Below are positions 1 to 6,035 of a stretch of 10,640 bases of DNA, piece by piece (position 1 is the stretch's first letter; each line of letters begins with the position of its first letter). The stretch is from the NCBI GenBank assembly GCA_050258095.1, contig JBLMYD010000052.1, forward strand, positions 1-10,640. Reading direction: 5' to 3'. Source of the stretch: VRUE01 sp050258095 (GTDB lineage Bacteria; Actinomycetota; Thermoleophilia; Solirubrobacterales; 70-9). The position numbers were made by a program, and so were the translations under genes. The notes below the pieces were generated by a model, which was not told where the DNA came from, searched no databases, and worked only from the letters and a program-made list of their open reading frames with translations.

Positions 1-19
1 TCCGTCGCATAGCGACGGA
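1..19. repeat. Short perfect inverted repeat (8-bp arms, 3-nt loop)
   Basis: TCCGTCGC at 1-8 and GCGACGGA at 12-19 are exact reverse complements around ATA. No T-run follows, so a classical terminator is not supported. If the frame ending at 48-50 is real, the repeat is intragenic. The left context is cut off by the window edge. Confidence 0.4.
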
Positions 20-50
20 AATCGGCCCGTCGGCGGAGGAGGCGGGCTGA
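1..50 (+). CDS. 3' end of an unidentified upstream gene (partial)
   Basis: Frame 3 is open from the window edge (codon at base 3) to a TGA at 48-50 and reads RRIATEIGPSAEEAG. Third positions are mostly G/C, as in the neighbouring real genes. The stop overlaps the next start as TGATG, the usual arrangement of translationally coupled operon genes. In arsenic-resistance operons the gene before an ArsC is often a regulator (ArsR) or an efflux permease (ACR3), but fifteen residues cannot identify this one. The 8-bp hairpin at 1-19 would lie inside this reading frame. Confidence 0.4.
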   Translation, partial: RRIATEIGPSAEEAG

Positions 51-442
51 TGGCGCGCGTCCTCTTCGTCTGCCTGCACAACGCCGGCCGCTCGCAGATG
101 AGCGAGGCGCTCTTCGCCCGCGAGGCGGCCGGCGCCCACGAGGCCCGCTCGGCCGGGACGACGCCCGGCGAGCGGGTCCACCCCGAGGTGGTCGAGGGAA
201 TGGCCGAGCTCGGCATCGACCTCTCCGGCCGCGTCCCCCGCAAGCTGACGAGCGAGGACGCCGAGTGGGCCGACCTGGTGGTGACGATGGGTTGCGGCGA
301 CGAGTGCCCCTACATCCCCGGCACCCGCTACATCGATTGGGACCTCGATGACCCCAAGGGCCGCCCGCTCGAGGAGGTCCGTGCCACCCGCGACAAGATC
401 GAGCGGCGCGTGGTGGAGCTGATCAGCGAGCTCGACGATTAG
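50..442 (+). CDS. arsC: Arsenate reductase / low-molecular-weight phosphatase-family protein (ArsC type)
   Basis: A 130-residue cytoplasmic protein of the low-molecular-weight tyrosine phosphatase fold. The P-loop CLHNAGRS starts at C8 and gives the CX5R signature (C8, R14). The acidic DDP near residues 100-102 supplies the expected catalytic Asp. Two more cysteines, C82 and C86 in GCGDECP, are placed where thioredoxin- or mycothiol-linked arsenate reductases keep resolving cysteines, which favours arsenate reduction to arsenite over general phosphatase activity. Length is normal for the family. The ATG start is preceded by GGAGGAGG at 35-42 with a 7-base spacer, and it overlaps the stop of an upstream frame (TGATG). 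The frame is also open upstream without a start codon, so fusion to a domain outside the window is possible but less likely. The reductant cannot be read from the sequence. Confidence 0.85.
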   Translation: MARVLFVCLHNAGRSQMSEALFAREAAGAHEARSAGTTPGERVHPEVVEGMAELGIDLSGRVPRKLTSEDAEWADLVVTMGCGDECPYIPGTRYIDWDLDDPKGRPLEEVRATRDKIERRVVELISELDD

Positions 443-1577
443 CGTCGAGCATCCTGCGCAGCAGCAGCAAAATGCCGGTGGTCGCAACGAGCATGACGAC
501 GACCATCCCCAGGAACCCCCAATGTCGGTGCTCTCCTGGAACCCACGTATTGGCGCCGTAGAAACCCACCACCAGAGTGGGTACGAGAAAGCCGGTGGCG
601 AGGAAGCCGAGATCCCTCTGCAGTCGCTCGTTGTGTTCGCGCTTCGCTTCGGTCTTCTTGACGTGGACCAGCTGGAACGAGCTGCGCAGTGTGTCGCCGA
701 GCTTCGAGAGCGCCGCGAGGGCTTTGTCGACACGAGCATCGACTTTGATCGCGGCGTCGTGATCCGTCGCCGGCAACCACGCTTTGTCGACATCATCGCG
801 AATACCGGGGAGATTGAGTGGATTGAGCCATTTGCAGAGCCGCGCCCGCGCACCCCAAAGATCATGGAGGCGGGCCTCTTGTTCGGGGCTGATCTCCAGC
901 AGCTTGTGATCGTCTGACTTGTAGAGGGTCAGCTCCCATTCTTCCAGCGCGGTGAGAAAACGGCGGTGGGTATGAGCGTAGGTGAGCGCCAGTCCGTACA
1001 TCACCATCACCCCCAGGTCGCCGGCGGTACCGCCATCGCGTGTCGCCCACTGCGTTTCCACCGACGCCCTGATGCCATCGCGCGACACCGGGGGGAGCGG
1101 CTCCCCGATCAAATCGGCGCCGCGGTAGACGCACGCATCGTGCCAGCGAGTGATCAGCCAGCCGTCGCCCGCCAGCAGCTCCACCGCCTCGTACACGGCT
1201 TCAGCAGAAGGCGTGTAGACAGGTATGAGTCCACCGTTTCCCCGCGCCTCCGGCGCATAGACGGCGAAGCTCGACGCCAGGCGCACCTCCCCGCCGTGCC
1301 AGCTGCAGCCTTCGGGCGTCTCGTCGGGACAGAGCAGGTCGACGAGCATCTCTCGCTCCAAGCCGGGACAGACCGGTTCGAGCAGGGCCAGCAACTCATC
1401 GGCCGACGCCGACGACTCGATATCGATCCAGAGAACTCCGTCGCCCCGTGACGCGGTTGTGAGATCGCACTTCCGCGGCTCCTCCCCCGGAGCCCAGAGC
1501 GTCGCGCTGACGAGCTGTTGGCTTACCTCTTCGGCGGTTTCGGGTGCACTCCCCGTCCCGCCACCGAAAAACACCAT
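423..1577 (-). CDS. CorA-like divalent cation transporter family protein with a G-A-N signature
   Basis: A 384-residue protein with a long soluble N-terminal part, a charged helical stretch (about residues 290-325) and two C-terminal membrane segments (about 325-340 and 353-373). This is the architecture of CorA/ZntB-type channels, which work as pentamers in the inner membrane. The loop after the first membrane segment reads YGANTWVPG, so the canonical Gly-Met-Asn selectivity motif is Gly-Ala-Asn (341-343). GxN variants are known among CorA-like and ZntB-like proteins, and the transported ion (Mg, Zn, Co or another) cannot be assigned. No signal peptide is seen. The ATG has no clear Shine-Dalgarno, but a promoter-like pair sits just upstream, suggesting a leaderless transcript. 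Codon use looks somewhat less GC-biased than in the neighbours, hinting at a different history. The 3' end overlaps arsC by 20 bases, tail to tail. Confidence 0.8.
   Translation of the reverse strand: MVFFGGGTGSAPETAEEVSQQLVSATLWAPGEEPRKCDLTTASRGDGVLWIDIESSASADELLALLEPVCPGLEREMLVDLLCPDETPEGCSWHGGEVRLASSFAVYAPEARGNGGLIPVYTPSAEAVYEAVELLAGDGWLITRWHDACVYRGADLIGEPLPPVSRDGIRASVETQWATRDGGTAGDLGVMVMYGLALTYAHTHRRFLTALEEWELTLYKSDDHKLLEISPEQEARLHDLWGARARLCKWLNPLNLPGIRDDVDKAWLPATDHDAAIKVDARVDKALAALSKLGDTLRSSFQLVHVKKTEAKREHNERLQRDLGFLATGFLVPTLVVGFYGANTWVPGEHRHWGFLGMVVVMLVATTGILLLLRRMLDANRRAR
430..450. terminator. Hairpin between convergent genes, possible bidirectional terminator
   Basis: GCTCGACG (430-437) and CGTCGAGC (443-450) are exact reverse complements around a 5-base loop, ATTAG, which contains the arsC stop codon. 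The hairpin straddles the junction where arsC and the opposite-strand CorA-like gene overlap. There is no T-run on either side, so any termination is probably weak or Rho-assisted. Confidence 0.4.
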
Positions 1578-1611
1578 TACGCCGATGCTAACCGTATGAA
1601 GCAGCGTAATG
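1575..1611. promoter_or_regulatory. 8-bp inverted repeat spanning promoter and start codon of the CorA-like gene
   Basis: CATTACGC (1575-1582) and GCGTAATG (1604-1611) are exact reverse complements with 21 bases between. One arm covers the start codon and the other overlaps the candidate -35. This could be an operator for a dimeric repressor, or a hairpin at the start of the transcript. No regulator gene is adjacent to support a specific assignment. Confidence 0.3.
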
Positions 1612-1614
1612 CAA
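1585..1614 (-). promoter_or_regulatory. Candidate promoter of the CorA-like gene (leaderless arrangement)
   Basis: On the minus strand, TTGCAT (1614-1609) and TAGCAT (1590-1585) lie 18 bases apart, resembling -35 and -10 hexamers. Only 7 bases separate the -10 from the ATG at 1577, the spacing expected when transcription begins at the start codon. This fits the absence of a Shine-Dalgarno sequence. Leaderless mRNAs are common in actinobacteria. Hexamer matches alone are weak evidence. Confidence 0.35.
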
Positions 1615-1643
1615 GAACGGTCTGGTTTTCCGATACGCCGGTG

Positions 1644-3023
1644 TCAGTCCGGCGGAATGTTCTGGTTATGGTGGAAGACGTTGTCGGGGTCGTACTCGCG
1701 CTTGAGCCGCTTGAGGCGGTCGTACTTCTCCGCGCCGTAGGCCTCGCGCACCCGCTCCTCACCCTCTTCCATCAGGAAGTTGACGTAGACGGTGCTCGAG
1801 TGGTGCGGCTCCAGCGCCGACCAGAGGCCGCGCGCCCACTCCCGCTCCTCCTCGAAGCCCTCGGCCGACTCGGTGATCGCCGAGATGTTGAAGGTGTGCC
1901 CGGCTGTGCGGCCGTGGAATGCCGTGTCCTCGTCGGCCATCCGCGCCACCGCGCCCCCCATCTGCCAGATCGGGAAGGCGGTCAGGGGTGAGCCGATCCG
2001 CAGCGAGTGCTCGGCGGTGATGTCGATCACCTCGTCAGAGAGCACGTCCACGTCGCAGGCGCGCATGTAGTACCAGCGGCCGGGCACGAAGGAGGGGTCG
2101 AACATCGCCTGGTGCTCGAGGAACGGCTTCGGTTCGCAGAGGTCGAGCAGCGGGCTGCCGAGCTCGCGCAGCGGGCGCACCGCCTCCTCCCCCGCCTCGT
2201 TCTCACCCGCCCAGCAGCAGACGATCGCCACCACCGGCTTGCCGCGCAGGTCCGCCGGCACCGCGGGCAGGTCGGGAGCCATCCGGTGGACGACGATCGT
2301 CATCAGGTCGTCGGGCGCCTCCGCAATCCAATCGCGGTAGAAGCGCAGTACCTTCGGCGAGTCCGCCATCGGCCAGAAGATCGGCCCGGCCAGCACCACC
2401 GGCCCGAGGGGGTTGAGGCGGAACTCGAACTCGGTGGCGATGCCGAAGTTTCCGCCGCCGCCGCGGACGCCCCAGAAGAGGTCGGCGTTCTCATCCTCAG
2501 ACGCGCGCACCAGCTCGCCCTCGGCGGTCATCAGCTCGACCGAGAGGAGCTGGTCGATCGTCAGACCGTGCTTGCGCATGATCCAGCCGATGCCACCTCC
2601 GAGGGTGAGGCCGGCGAGGCCCGTGTGGGTGACGATCCCCGCCGGCACCGCGAGCCCGTGCTCCTGCGTCGCCCGGTCGAGATCGCCGAGCAGGGCGCCG
2701 GCCTGGGCCCTGGCTGTGCGCGCCTCGGGATCGACCTCGATTCCCTTCATTCCGCCGAGGTCGATCATCACGCCCTCGTCGCAGACCGAGTGGCCCGGGA
2801 AGCTGTGGCCGCCGCCGCGCACCGTGACCTCGAGGCCGCCCTGACGTGCGTAGCGCAGGGCCGCGGCGATGTCGGGTGCCCCCGAGCAGCGGGCGATCAG
2901 CGCCGGGCGACGGTCGATCGAGCCGTTCCAAACCCGGCGCGCCTCCTCGTAGCCCGTGTCACGGGGGGCGATCAGCTCGCCCCCGAACGAGGAGGTCAGC
3001 TCGCGCAGCGCGCCGGTCTCCAT
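1644..3023 (-). CDS. FAD-dependent oxidoreductase, berberine-bridge-enzyme-like
   Basis: A 459-residue flavoprotein of the FAD_binding_4 plus BBE type, which oxidises varied substrates such as sugars, alkaloids and polyketides, passing electrons to oxygen. The N-terminal FAD domain carries RGGGHSFPGHS (about 69-79), where H73 matches the histidine that bonds the flavin 8-alpha carbon in berberine bridge enzymes. At the second attachment site (about 129-146, GIVTHTGLAGLTLGGG) there is no cysteine, so attachment should be through His only. The C-terminus, DPDNVFHHNQNIPP, is the typical BBE tail. No export signal is seen. I chose the ATG at 3023: it follows the methyltransferase stop as TGAGATG, and family members usually begin with a similar short lead. 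A GTG six codons earlier (3041) would give 465 residues and a 17-base overlap. The substrate is unknown; coupling to a methyltransferase suggests tailoring or breakdown of a small molecule. Confidence 0.85.
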   Translation of the reverse strand: METGALRELTSSFGGELIAPRDTGYEEARRVWNGSIDRRPALIARCSGAPDIAAALRYARQGGLEVTVRGGGHSFPGHSVCDEGVMIDLGGMKGIEVDPEARTARAQAGALLGDLDRATQEHGLAVPAGIVTHTGLAGLTLGGGIGWIMRKHGLTIDQLLSVELMTAEGELVRASEDENADLFWGVRGGGGNFGIATEFEFRLNPLGPVVLAGPIFWPMADSPKVLRFYRDWIAEAPDDLMTIVVHRMAPDLPAVPADLRGKPVVAIVCCWAGENEAGEEAVRPLRELGSPLLDLCEPKPFLEHQAMFDPSFVPGRWYYMRACDVDVLSDEVIDITAEHSLRIGSPLTAFPIWQMGGAVARMADEDTAFHGRTAGHTFNISAITESAEGFEEEREWARGLWSALEPHHSSTVYVNFLMEEGEERVREAYGAEKYDRLKRLKREYDPDNVFHHNQNIPPD

Positions 3024-3024
3024 C

Positions 3025-3873
3025 TCAGCGAGTGGCCGCACCCAGGCAGACCGCCGGCATCGCGTAGGAGCCGTCCTCGGCGCGGAAGGGCGCGACGCTC
3101 TCCTCGATCGCGTCGCGGGTCGCCCGAAGCTCGGCGTCGTCTAGGCCTTTGAGGACCCGCGCGACCGGACCAGCCAGGCGCATCAGGAGTTCCCAGAAGT
3201 CGTCGAAGCCTTCGAAGTCGTACTCGAACGTGATCTCCTCGATTTCCGGTTCGCCGAAGCCGGCGCCCGTGACCAGAGAGCGGATCCGCGCCGGGTCTGC
3301 CATTGCGAAGACCCCGGGTGCGTCTGGCTCCGGCGGCGGCACGTGGCCGCGCTCGACCATCGTCCTCGCCGCAAGGGACAGCCACGGGTTGCGCTCGGGC
3401 TCAGCCCAGACGGAAAAGGCAAGTGGGCCGCCGTCGCGCAGCACGCGGCGCGTCTCGCGCAGCGCCGCCGCGGGATCGGCCATAAGCATGTATCCCCAAC
3501 GGCACAGCGCCACGTCGACGCTGTCGTCGTCGAGGTCCATCCGCTCGGCGTCGAGGACGCGGAACTCGACGTTGTCGAGCCCGCGCGAGGCGGCGATGCG
3601 CCGCGCCACCTCGACCATCTCGGGGGCGAAGTCGGTCGAGAGCACCCTGCCCTCCGAGCCGACCCGGGCGGCAGCCTGGAAGCCGAGGTCGCCCGGCCCG
3701 GCCGCGATGTCGATGACCGTCTGCCCGGCCTGGGGCGCGGCGCGCTCGAGGAGCCAATCGTTGACCAGGCCGGCGACGTCGATCATCCACTCGTTGCGCT
3801 CCTCCCAGCCGGGCGCCATCTCGTCCCAGGTCCGCAGGCTCTGCTCGCGATAGGCGTCAAGGTCGGCGTTCAT
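3025..3873 (-). CDS. Class I SAM-dependent methyltransferase
   Basis: A 282-residue cytoplasmic Rossmann-fold methyltransferase. Motif I is VIDIAAGPGDLG (about 53-64), the SAM-binding glycine loop. It is followed by the acidic TDFAPEMVEVARR segment (about 80-92) that contacts the ribose, then a VLDAERMDL segment (about 107-114) and a post-motif helix ending in LRETRRVLRDGG (about 138-149). The layout resembles UbiE/MenG-like and other small-molecule methyltransferases, but the acceptor cannot be read from sequence. The start is the ATG at 3873, because GGAGG (3883-3879) lies 5 bases upstream. A TTG four codons earlier would place that Shine-Dalgarno inside the coding sequence. The stop is one base from the ATG of the FAD oxidase (TGAGATG), so the two are almost certainly translated in a coupled way. 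The FAH-family gene is divergent from it. Confidence 0.85.
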   Translation of the reverse strand: MNADLDAYREQSLRTWDEMAPGWEERNEWMIDVAGLVNDWLLERAAPQAGQTVIDIAAGPGDLGFQAAARVGSEGRVLSTDFAPEMVEVARRIAASRGLDNVEFRVLDAERMDLDDDSVDVALCRWGYMLMADPAAALRETRRVLRDGGPLAFSVWAEPERNPWLSLAARTMVERGHVPPPEPDAPGVFAMADPARIRSLVTGAGFGEPEIEEITFEYDFEGFDDFWELLMRLAGPVARVLKGLDDAELRATRDAIEESVAPFRAEDGSYAMPAVCLGAATR

Positions 3874-3938
3874 CTCATCCTCCAATCGATCGGTGCCTCA
3901 AGGCCGCTCAACCTTGTTCAGTCTAAGCGGGCCCCCAA

Positions 3939-3989
3939 CGCTGACTTCGCTTTTCTTCGTCGTATGGGCGAAAAAAGGCGAAGTCAGCG
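3939..3989. repeat. Near-perfect 51-nt inverted repeat in a divergent intergenic region
   Basis: CGCTGACTTCGC (3939-3950) and GCGAAGTCAGCG (3978-3989) are exact reverse complements. Pairing continues inward: 3951-3954 with 3973-3976 (TTTT/AAAA), then 3956-3959 with 3969-3972 (TTCG/CGAA), plus a wobble and a C-G pair. Only C3955 and G3977 bulge, and the loop is GTATG. About 22 pairs form. It lies between the methyltransferase start and the FAH-family GTG at 4010, with no T-run outside the stem. It could be an attenuator-like leader structure, a regulator site, or a small dispersed palindromic element. Confidence 0.65.
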
Positions 3990-4009
3990 GATCTGGCAGA
4001 GTCCGGGCC

Positions 4010-4891
4010 GTGAGGATCTGCCGCTTCGAGACGGCCGGAGGCGCGCCGGCGCTGGGGGTCGTCGCGGGCGACGAGGTGGTCGATCTCTCGAGCTCGGGGC
4101 TGCCGGCCGAAGCGGCCGCGGCGCTCGCCGAGGCTGGTCGAGGCGGGATCGAGCAGGCTGCGGCCGGCGCGCCGCGCCGGCCGCTCGCCGGTGTGCGGCT
4201 GCTCGCGCCGGTCGTGCCGCGCAAGTACCTGGCGATCGCGCTCAACTACGCCGACCACATCGCCGAGATGGGGATGGAGGCGCCCGAGGTGCCGGTCTTC
4301 TTCAACAAGCAGGTGACCTGCGTGGTCGGGCCGGGGGCCGAGGTGCACATGCCGAAGGTCTCGACCTTCCTCGACTACGAGGCGGAGCTGGCGGTCGTGA
4401 TCGGCAAGCGCTGCCGCCACGTCCCGGTCGAGGACGCCCACGAGGCGATCGCCGGCTACACCTGCGCCAACGACCTCAGCGTGCGCGACTGGCAGGGACG
4501 GGCGCGGACGATGACGCTCGGCAAGTCCTTCGACACCCACGGCCCGCTCGGCCCCTGGCTGGTCACGCCGGAGGAGATCGGCGACCCGCAGGACCTGCGC
4601 ATCCGCTGCTGGGTCGACGACGAGCTGCGCCAGGACGCGAGCACGGCCGAGATGGTCTTCGACTGCTTCCAGCAGGTCTCCCACCTCTCCGAAGCCTTCA
4701 CCCTCGAGCCCGGCGACACGATCGCCACCGGCACCCCGGCCGGCGTCGGCCTCGGCCGCAAACCGGTGCGCGACAACATCCTCCACGTCGGCCAGACGGT
4801 CCGCGTCGAGATCGAGCGGATCGGCGAGCTGGTCAACACGGTGGTCGAGGAGCCCGAGGGTTACCTCGCGGGCAGCCGCCGCTGTGACTGA
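4010..4891 (+). CDS. Fumarylacetoacetate hydrolase (FAH) family protein
   Basis: A 293-residue enzyme of the FAH fold, whose members hydrolyse, decarboxylate or isomerise beta-keto acid or acylpyruvate-type intermediates, often late in aromatic ring breakdown. The catalytic core begins near residue 72 with KYLAIALNYADHIAEMG, with H83 in the position of the family histidine. The metal site is E124 and E126 in DYEAELAVVIG and D155 in CANDLSVRD, with K172 in LGKSFDTHGPLGPW. The C-terminus carries LEPGDTIATGTPAGVG, also typical. Members of this length include acylpyruvases and HpcE/HpaG-like enzymes, and the exact reaction is not decidable. I chose GTG 4010 because MRICRFE is the usual family opening. 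An upstream GTG at 3893 only reads through the 3939-3989 hairpin. No strong Shine-Dalgarno is seen. Confidence 0.85.
   Translation: MRICRFETAGGAPALGVVAGDEVVDLSSSGLPAEAAAALAEAGRGGIEQAAAGAPRRPLAGVRLLAPVVPRKYLAIALNYADHIAEMGMEAPEVPVFFNKQVTCVVGPGAEVHMPKVSTFLDYEAELAVVIGKRCRHVPVEDAHEAIAGYTCANDLSVRDWQGRARTMTLGKSFDTHGPLGPWLVTPEEIGDPQDLRIRCWVDDELRQDASTAEMVFDCFQQVSHLSEAFTLEPGDTIATGTPAGVGLGRKPVRDNILHVGQTVRVEIERIGELVNTVVEEPEGYLAGSRRCD
4160..4184. repeat. 25-bp all-GC palindrome inside the FAH-family gene
   Basis: GCGGCCGGCGCG (4160-4171) and CGCGCCGGCCGC (4173-4184) are exact reverse complements around a single C. The stretch encodes an Ala/Gly/Pro/Arg linker between the short N-terminal region and the catalytic core, where sequence constraint is low. 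It may be chance in GC-rich linker DNA. Confidence 0.5.
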
Positions 4892-4894
4892 CAG

Positions 4895-4926
4895 GTTGCG
4901 CTTAAACCTATAGGATCACTCTACTC
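4895..4926 (+). promoter_or_regulatory. Candidate promoter upstream of the zincin-like gene
   Basis: The gap 4892-4957 is clearly more AT-rich than its surroundings. TTGCGC near 4896-4901 and TCTACT near 4920-4925, about 18 bases apart, are plausible -35 and -10 elements. A perfect CCTATAGG palindrome (4907-4914) sits in the spacer and could be a regulator contact. The hexamer matches are imperfect. Confidence 0.3.
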
Positions 4927-4939
4927 TCCCTAAGCAATC

Positions 4940-4951
4940 CTCCGAAAGGAG
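4940..4951 (+). promoter_or_regulatory. Shine-Dalgarno inside a GAAA tetraloop hairpin
   Basis: CTCC (4940-4943), GAAA (4944-4947) and GGAG (4948-4951) form a 4-bp stem closed by a GNRA-type loop. The GGAG is the ribosome binding site of the next gene, 6 bases before the ATG at 4958. It fixes the start, and the stem could partly hide the site from ribosomes. Confidence 0.4.
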
Positions 4952-4957
4952 CCACCC

Positions 4958-5803
4958 ATGTTTGTTGCGAACCTGGCCCTGGTCTCGGAAGCCAGGGATC
5001 ACGACCTAGGTGACGTCTCGAGGGTCACCGCGGCGCTGCAACGACAGGCGATCCGCGACTTCGCCCCGATCTGGGGCATCTGGGCGACCGTCGACGCCTT
5101 CCCGACGCTCGAGGACGTGCCGGTCGGCTACTGGCCGATGATCGTCCTCGACGACATCGGCGTCCAGGGGGCAGCCGGCATCCACCTCGACAAGGACGGC
5201 CAGCCCTTCGCTCTGATCGCCTACGGCGACAGCTGGTCGCTCACCGCCAGTCACGAGATGCTCGAGATGCTCGCCGATCCGACCGGCAACCGGCTGATCC
5301 CGGGCCGGTCGCCGAAGGAGGACCAGGGACGGGTTGAGTTCCTGGTCGAGGTCTGCGATCCGCCCGAGGCCGCCGAGTTCGGCTACACGGTCAACGACAT
5401 CCTCGTCTCCGACTTCTACACCCCTCATTTCTTCGAGCCGGTCCCGGCCGCGAGCACCCGATACAGCTTCACGGGCGCGATCGAGCGGCCGCGCGAGATC
5501 CTCCGTGGCGGCTACATCAGCTGGCACGACCCGGTCTCCGATCACTGGTGGCAACAGCGATGGTTCGGCGCCGAGAAGGAGTACCTTGACCTGGGAGTGT
5601 TCGAGGCCAGCGTCAACAGCCTGCGCTCGGAGATCGACAAGCGGACCCCGCACCCGGAGCTGACCGAGGGGCTCGCCAAGGACGACCCGACGCTGCAGGC
5701 CGCGATCGCGGTCGGCGCCCAGACGGCGGACTCGGCGGGCGCCAAGGCGAGTCAGCTGCGCACGCAGATCGACGCGATCCGCAAGGCCGCCGGGAGCGAG
5801 TAG
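4958..5803 (+). CDS. Uncharacterised zincin-like (putative metallopeptidase) protein with an HExxE motif
   Basis: A 281-residue protein of no named function. The notable segment is SWSLTASHEMLEMLADPTGN (about 92-111). H99, E100 and E103 give HExxE in place of the classical zinc-protease HExxH. It is followed by FLVEVCDPPEA (about 128-138) and ILVSDFYTPHFFEP (about 148-161). From memory, uncharacterised bacterial and phage-associated proteins share this order (SHE..E...DP, then E.CD, then VS.F..P.YF), and I infer a zincin-like fold whose metal ligands include H99, an acidic residue and perhaps E131 or D134. The C-terminal third is rich in Ala, Glu and Lys and probably helical. No signal peptide or membrane segment is seen, so it is likely cytoplasmic. 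GGAG at 4948-4951 fixes the ATG. The small charged gene begins one base after its stop. Enzymatic activity is unproven. Confidence 0.6.
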   Translation: MFVANLALVSEARDHDLGDVSRVTAALQRQAIRDFAPIWGIWATVDAFPTLEDVPVGYWPMIVLDDIGVQGAAGIHLDKDGQPFALIAYGDSWSLTASHEMLEMLADPTGNRLIPGRSPKEDQGRVEFLVEVCDPPEAAEFGYTVNDILVSDFYTPHFFEPVPAASTRYSFTGAIERPREILRGGYISWHDPVSDHWWQQRWFGAEKEYLDLGVFEASVNSLRSEIDKRTPHPELTEGLAKDDPTLQAAIAVGAQTADSAGAKASQLRTQIDAIRKAAGSE

Positions 5804-5804
5804 C

Positions 5805-6005
5805 TTGGCCGACGACGAGGCGAAAGCGCAACGCGAGCGGGCTCGCAGTCTGCGAGAGGAAATCGGACGGCTGGCGGCTGGGAGGCCCAAGCGCCGGCCG
5901 CCGCGCAGCCCGCACGAGTTCGTCGAGGAACGCATGGCAGAGGAAGCCCCCAAGCCCGAGGACGAAGGGGTGGAACGGGACGACGAGTCCTCTCACGAGA
6001 GGTGA
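5805..6005 (+). CDS. Small highly charged protein, function unknown
   Basis: A 66-residue protein beginning at TTG 5805, one base after the stop of the zincin-like gene. GGGAG (5792-5796) lies 8 bases upstream, supporting this start. Nearly half the residues are Arg, Lys, Glu or Asp. The first 25 residues can form a helix (RERARSLREEIGRLAAG). A basic, proline-containing stretch follows (PKRRPPRSPHEFVEERM, about 28-44), then an acidic, probably disordered tail. There are no cysteines, membrane segments or signal. The close coupling suggests it works with the zincin-like protein, perhaps as a partner, adaptor or inhibitor, but no function can be read from it. A later ATG (5935) would leave only about 22 codons. 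Confidence 0.6.
   Translation: MADDEAKAQRERARSLREEIGRLAAGRPKRRPPRSPHEFVEERMAEEAPKPEDEGVERDDESSHER
5989..6002 (+). terminator. Small hairpin at the end of the charged-protein gene, weak terminator candidate
   Basis: CCTCT (5989-5993) and AGAGG (5998-6002) pair around CACG, ending at the TGA of the small gene (6003-6005). No T-run follows, so any termination would be partial. It lies between the small gene and the candidate promoter of the NTPase gene. Confidence 0.25.
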
Positions 6006-6035
6006 TGGCGTAACGCGATCGTCCTAATCATCACC

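Noticed and set aside
562..584. Inverted repeat ACCCAC/GTGGGT within the CorA-like gene
   Set aside because: Six-base arms in a segment encoding the hydrophobic membrane helix; no sign of function beyond coding.
1636..1654. Terminator after the FAD oxidase (CGCCGG/CCGGCG around the stop codon)
   Set aside because: Only 6 bp with a 7-base loop and no T-run on the minus strand; common by chance in GC-rich DNA.
2007..3152. Plus-strand open frame opposite the FAD oxidase
   Set aside because: Antisense to a gene with unmistakable FAD-binding and BBE motifs; its His/Arg/Ala-rich translation has no recognisable domain.
3893..4009. N-terminal extension of the FAH-family protein from GTG 3893
   Set aside because: The extra residues read through the intergenic hairpin and do not resemble the family, whose usual opening MRICRFE begins at 4010.
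3343..4887. Long plus-strand frame overlapping the methyltransferase and FAH-family genes
   Set aside because: It crosses two genes with clear motifs in other frames, and its translation is low-complexity Arg/Gly/Ala-rich.
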